A DNA stretch of 64,000 bases, taken from positions 434,001-498,000 of the forward strand of contig NZ_FNCJ01000003.1 in assembly GCF_900100735.1 (NCBI RefSeq), written 5' to 3'. The notes beneath the pieces were generated by a model. The model was not told the DNA's origin. It did not search any database and saw nothing but the letters and a program-made list of their open reading frames with translations. Source of the stretch: Paraburkholderia phenazinium (GTDB lineage: Bacteria > Pseudomonadota > Gammaproteobacteria > Burkholderiales > Burkholderiaceae). Both the position numbers and the translations under genes were made by a program. This document shows, piece after piece, positions 63,793 to 64,000 of the stretch (its first letter is position 1; each line of letters opens with the position of its first letter).

Positions 63793-64000
63793 GGTGTTTC
63801 TCCAGTCAAGGCCGTGCGGCGGCGAGAGCGGCGCGCACGGGCGGGCGAAGTCCAATGAAATGATGGCCGGAGCGGCACAGGCAATGCGAATCGACGGTAC
63901 GGCGCACGGCGCGGGTAGCGCATGCCGGGACGGCACGTACAGGCGTCCACGTCCGGCAGCGTTCAGCAGGTCGCACCGGGTGACTACCGGGTGACATTAC

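Noticed and set aside
1..64000. CRISPR arrays, tRNA/rRNA genes, insertion sequences, phage integration sites
   Set aside because: I looked for spaced direct repeats, clover-leaf or CCA-type ends, transposases with terminal inverted repeats and integrases; none was found by eye. A short tRNA could still be missed without a covariance search.

Overview
The window is high-GC, densely coded DNA with the gene content of Burkholderia sensu lato (Burkholderia/Paraburkholderia). The pointers are a class A beta-lactamase with the C-S-T-F-K active site beside a divergent AmpR/PenR-type regulator, a cepacian-type exopolysaccharide block, malate synthase G with a GlcG-like neighbour, and many short families typical of the group. 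I see no rRNA, tRNA, CRISPR array, insertion sequence or phage gene, so this looks like ordinary chromosome or chromid with several accessory cassettes. The assignment rests on protein recognition from memory; no search was run.

Left part (1-13.3 kb): a type II fatty-acid-like aryl polyene pigment locus. A minus-strand unit (ACP, FabG-type ketoreductase, halogenase-like flavoprotein running off the left edge) diverges from a tightly overlapping plus-strand operon: COG4648 membrane protein, acyl-activating ligase fused to a FabZ-like dehydratase, LpxL-like acyltransferase, LolA-like carrier, MMPL exporter, polysaccharide deacetylase, ketosynthase, chain-length-factor-like partner, ApeP-like dehydratase and a small repeat-bearing periplasmic protein. 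No ammonia lyase or glycosyltransferase of such loci is in view; they may lie left of the window.

13.3-24 kb: three secreted minus-strand proteins (creatininase-like, beta-propeller, alpha/beta hydrolase), a 30-residue membrane protein too short for usual gene finders, an aldo/keto reductase broken by an 8-bp tandem duplication, a hybrid histidine kinase, a DUF2934-type protein, the glycogen debranching enzyme GlgX and a single-domain response regulator. 24-34 kb: transketolase with a clear terminator, a DUF6723-like protein, the beta-lactamase/AmpR pair with tandem repeats between them, a chemotaxis receptor, a LysR/DHA2 exporter pair, a DUF3096-like protein and an SH3-domain protein.

34-49 kb: a flavin dehydrogenase/methyltransferase/glycosyltransferase operon, a two-BON-domain protein, and an aldolase-like/phosphoketolase/acetate kinase operon. 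The last two enzymes form a complete route from sugar phosphates through acetyl phosphate to acetate and ATP. After these come a HAD phosphatase, a MerR regulator, an MFS transporter, small exported or membrane proteins and a GapN-like dehydrogenase. 49-64 kb: a MOSC protein, glcG-like gene and glcB with terminator, a phosphoribosyltransferase, and an exopolysaccharide block (galU, a 51-residue membrane protein, acyltransferase, two-domain glycosyltransferase, Wzx flippase, secreted NHL-type propeller) that matches the cepacian bce-II order as I remember it.
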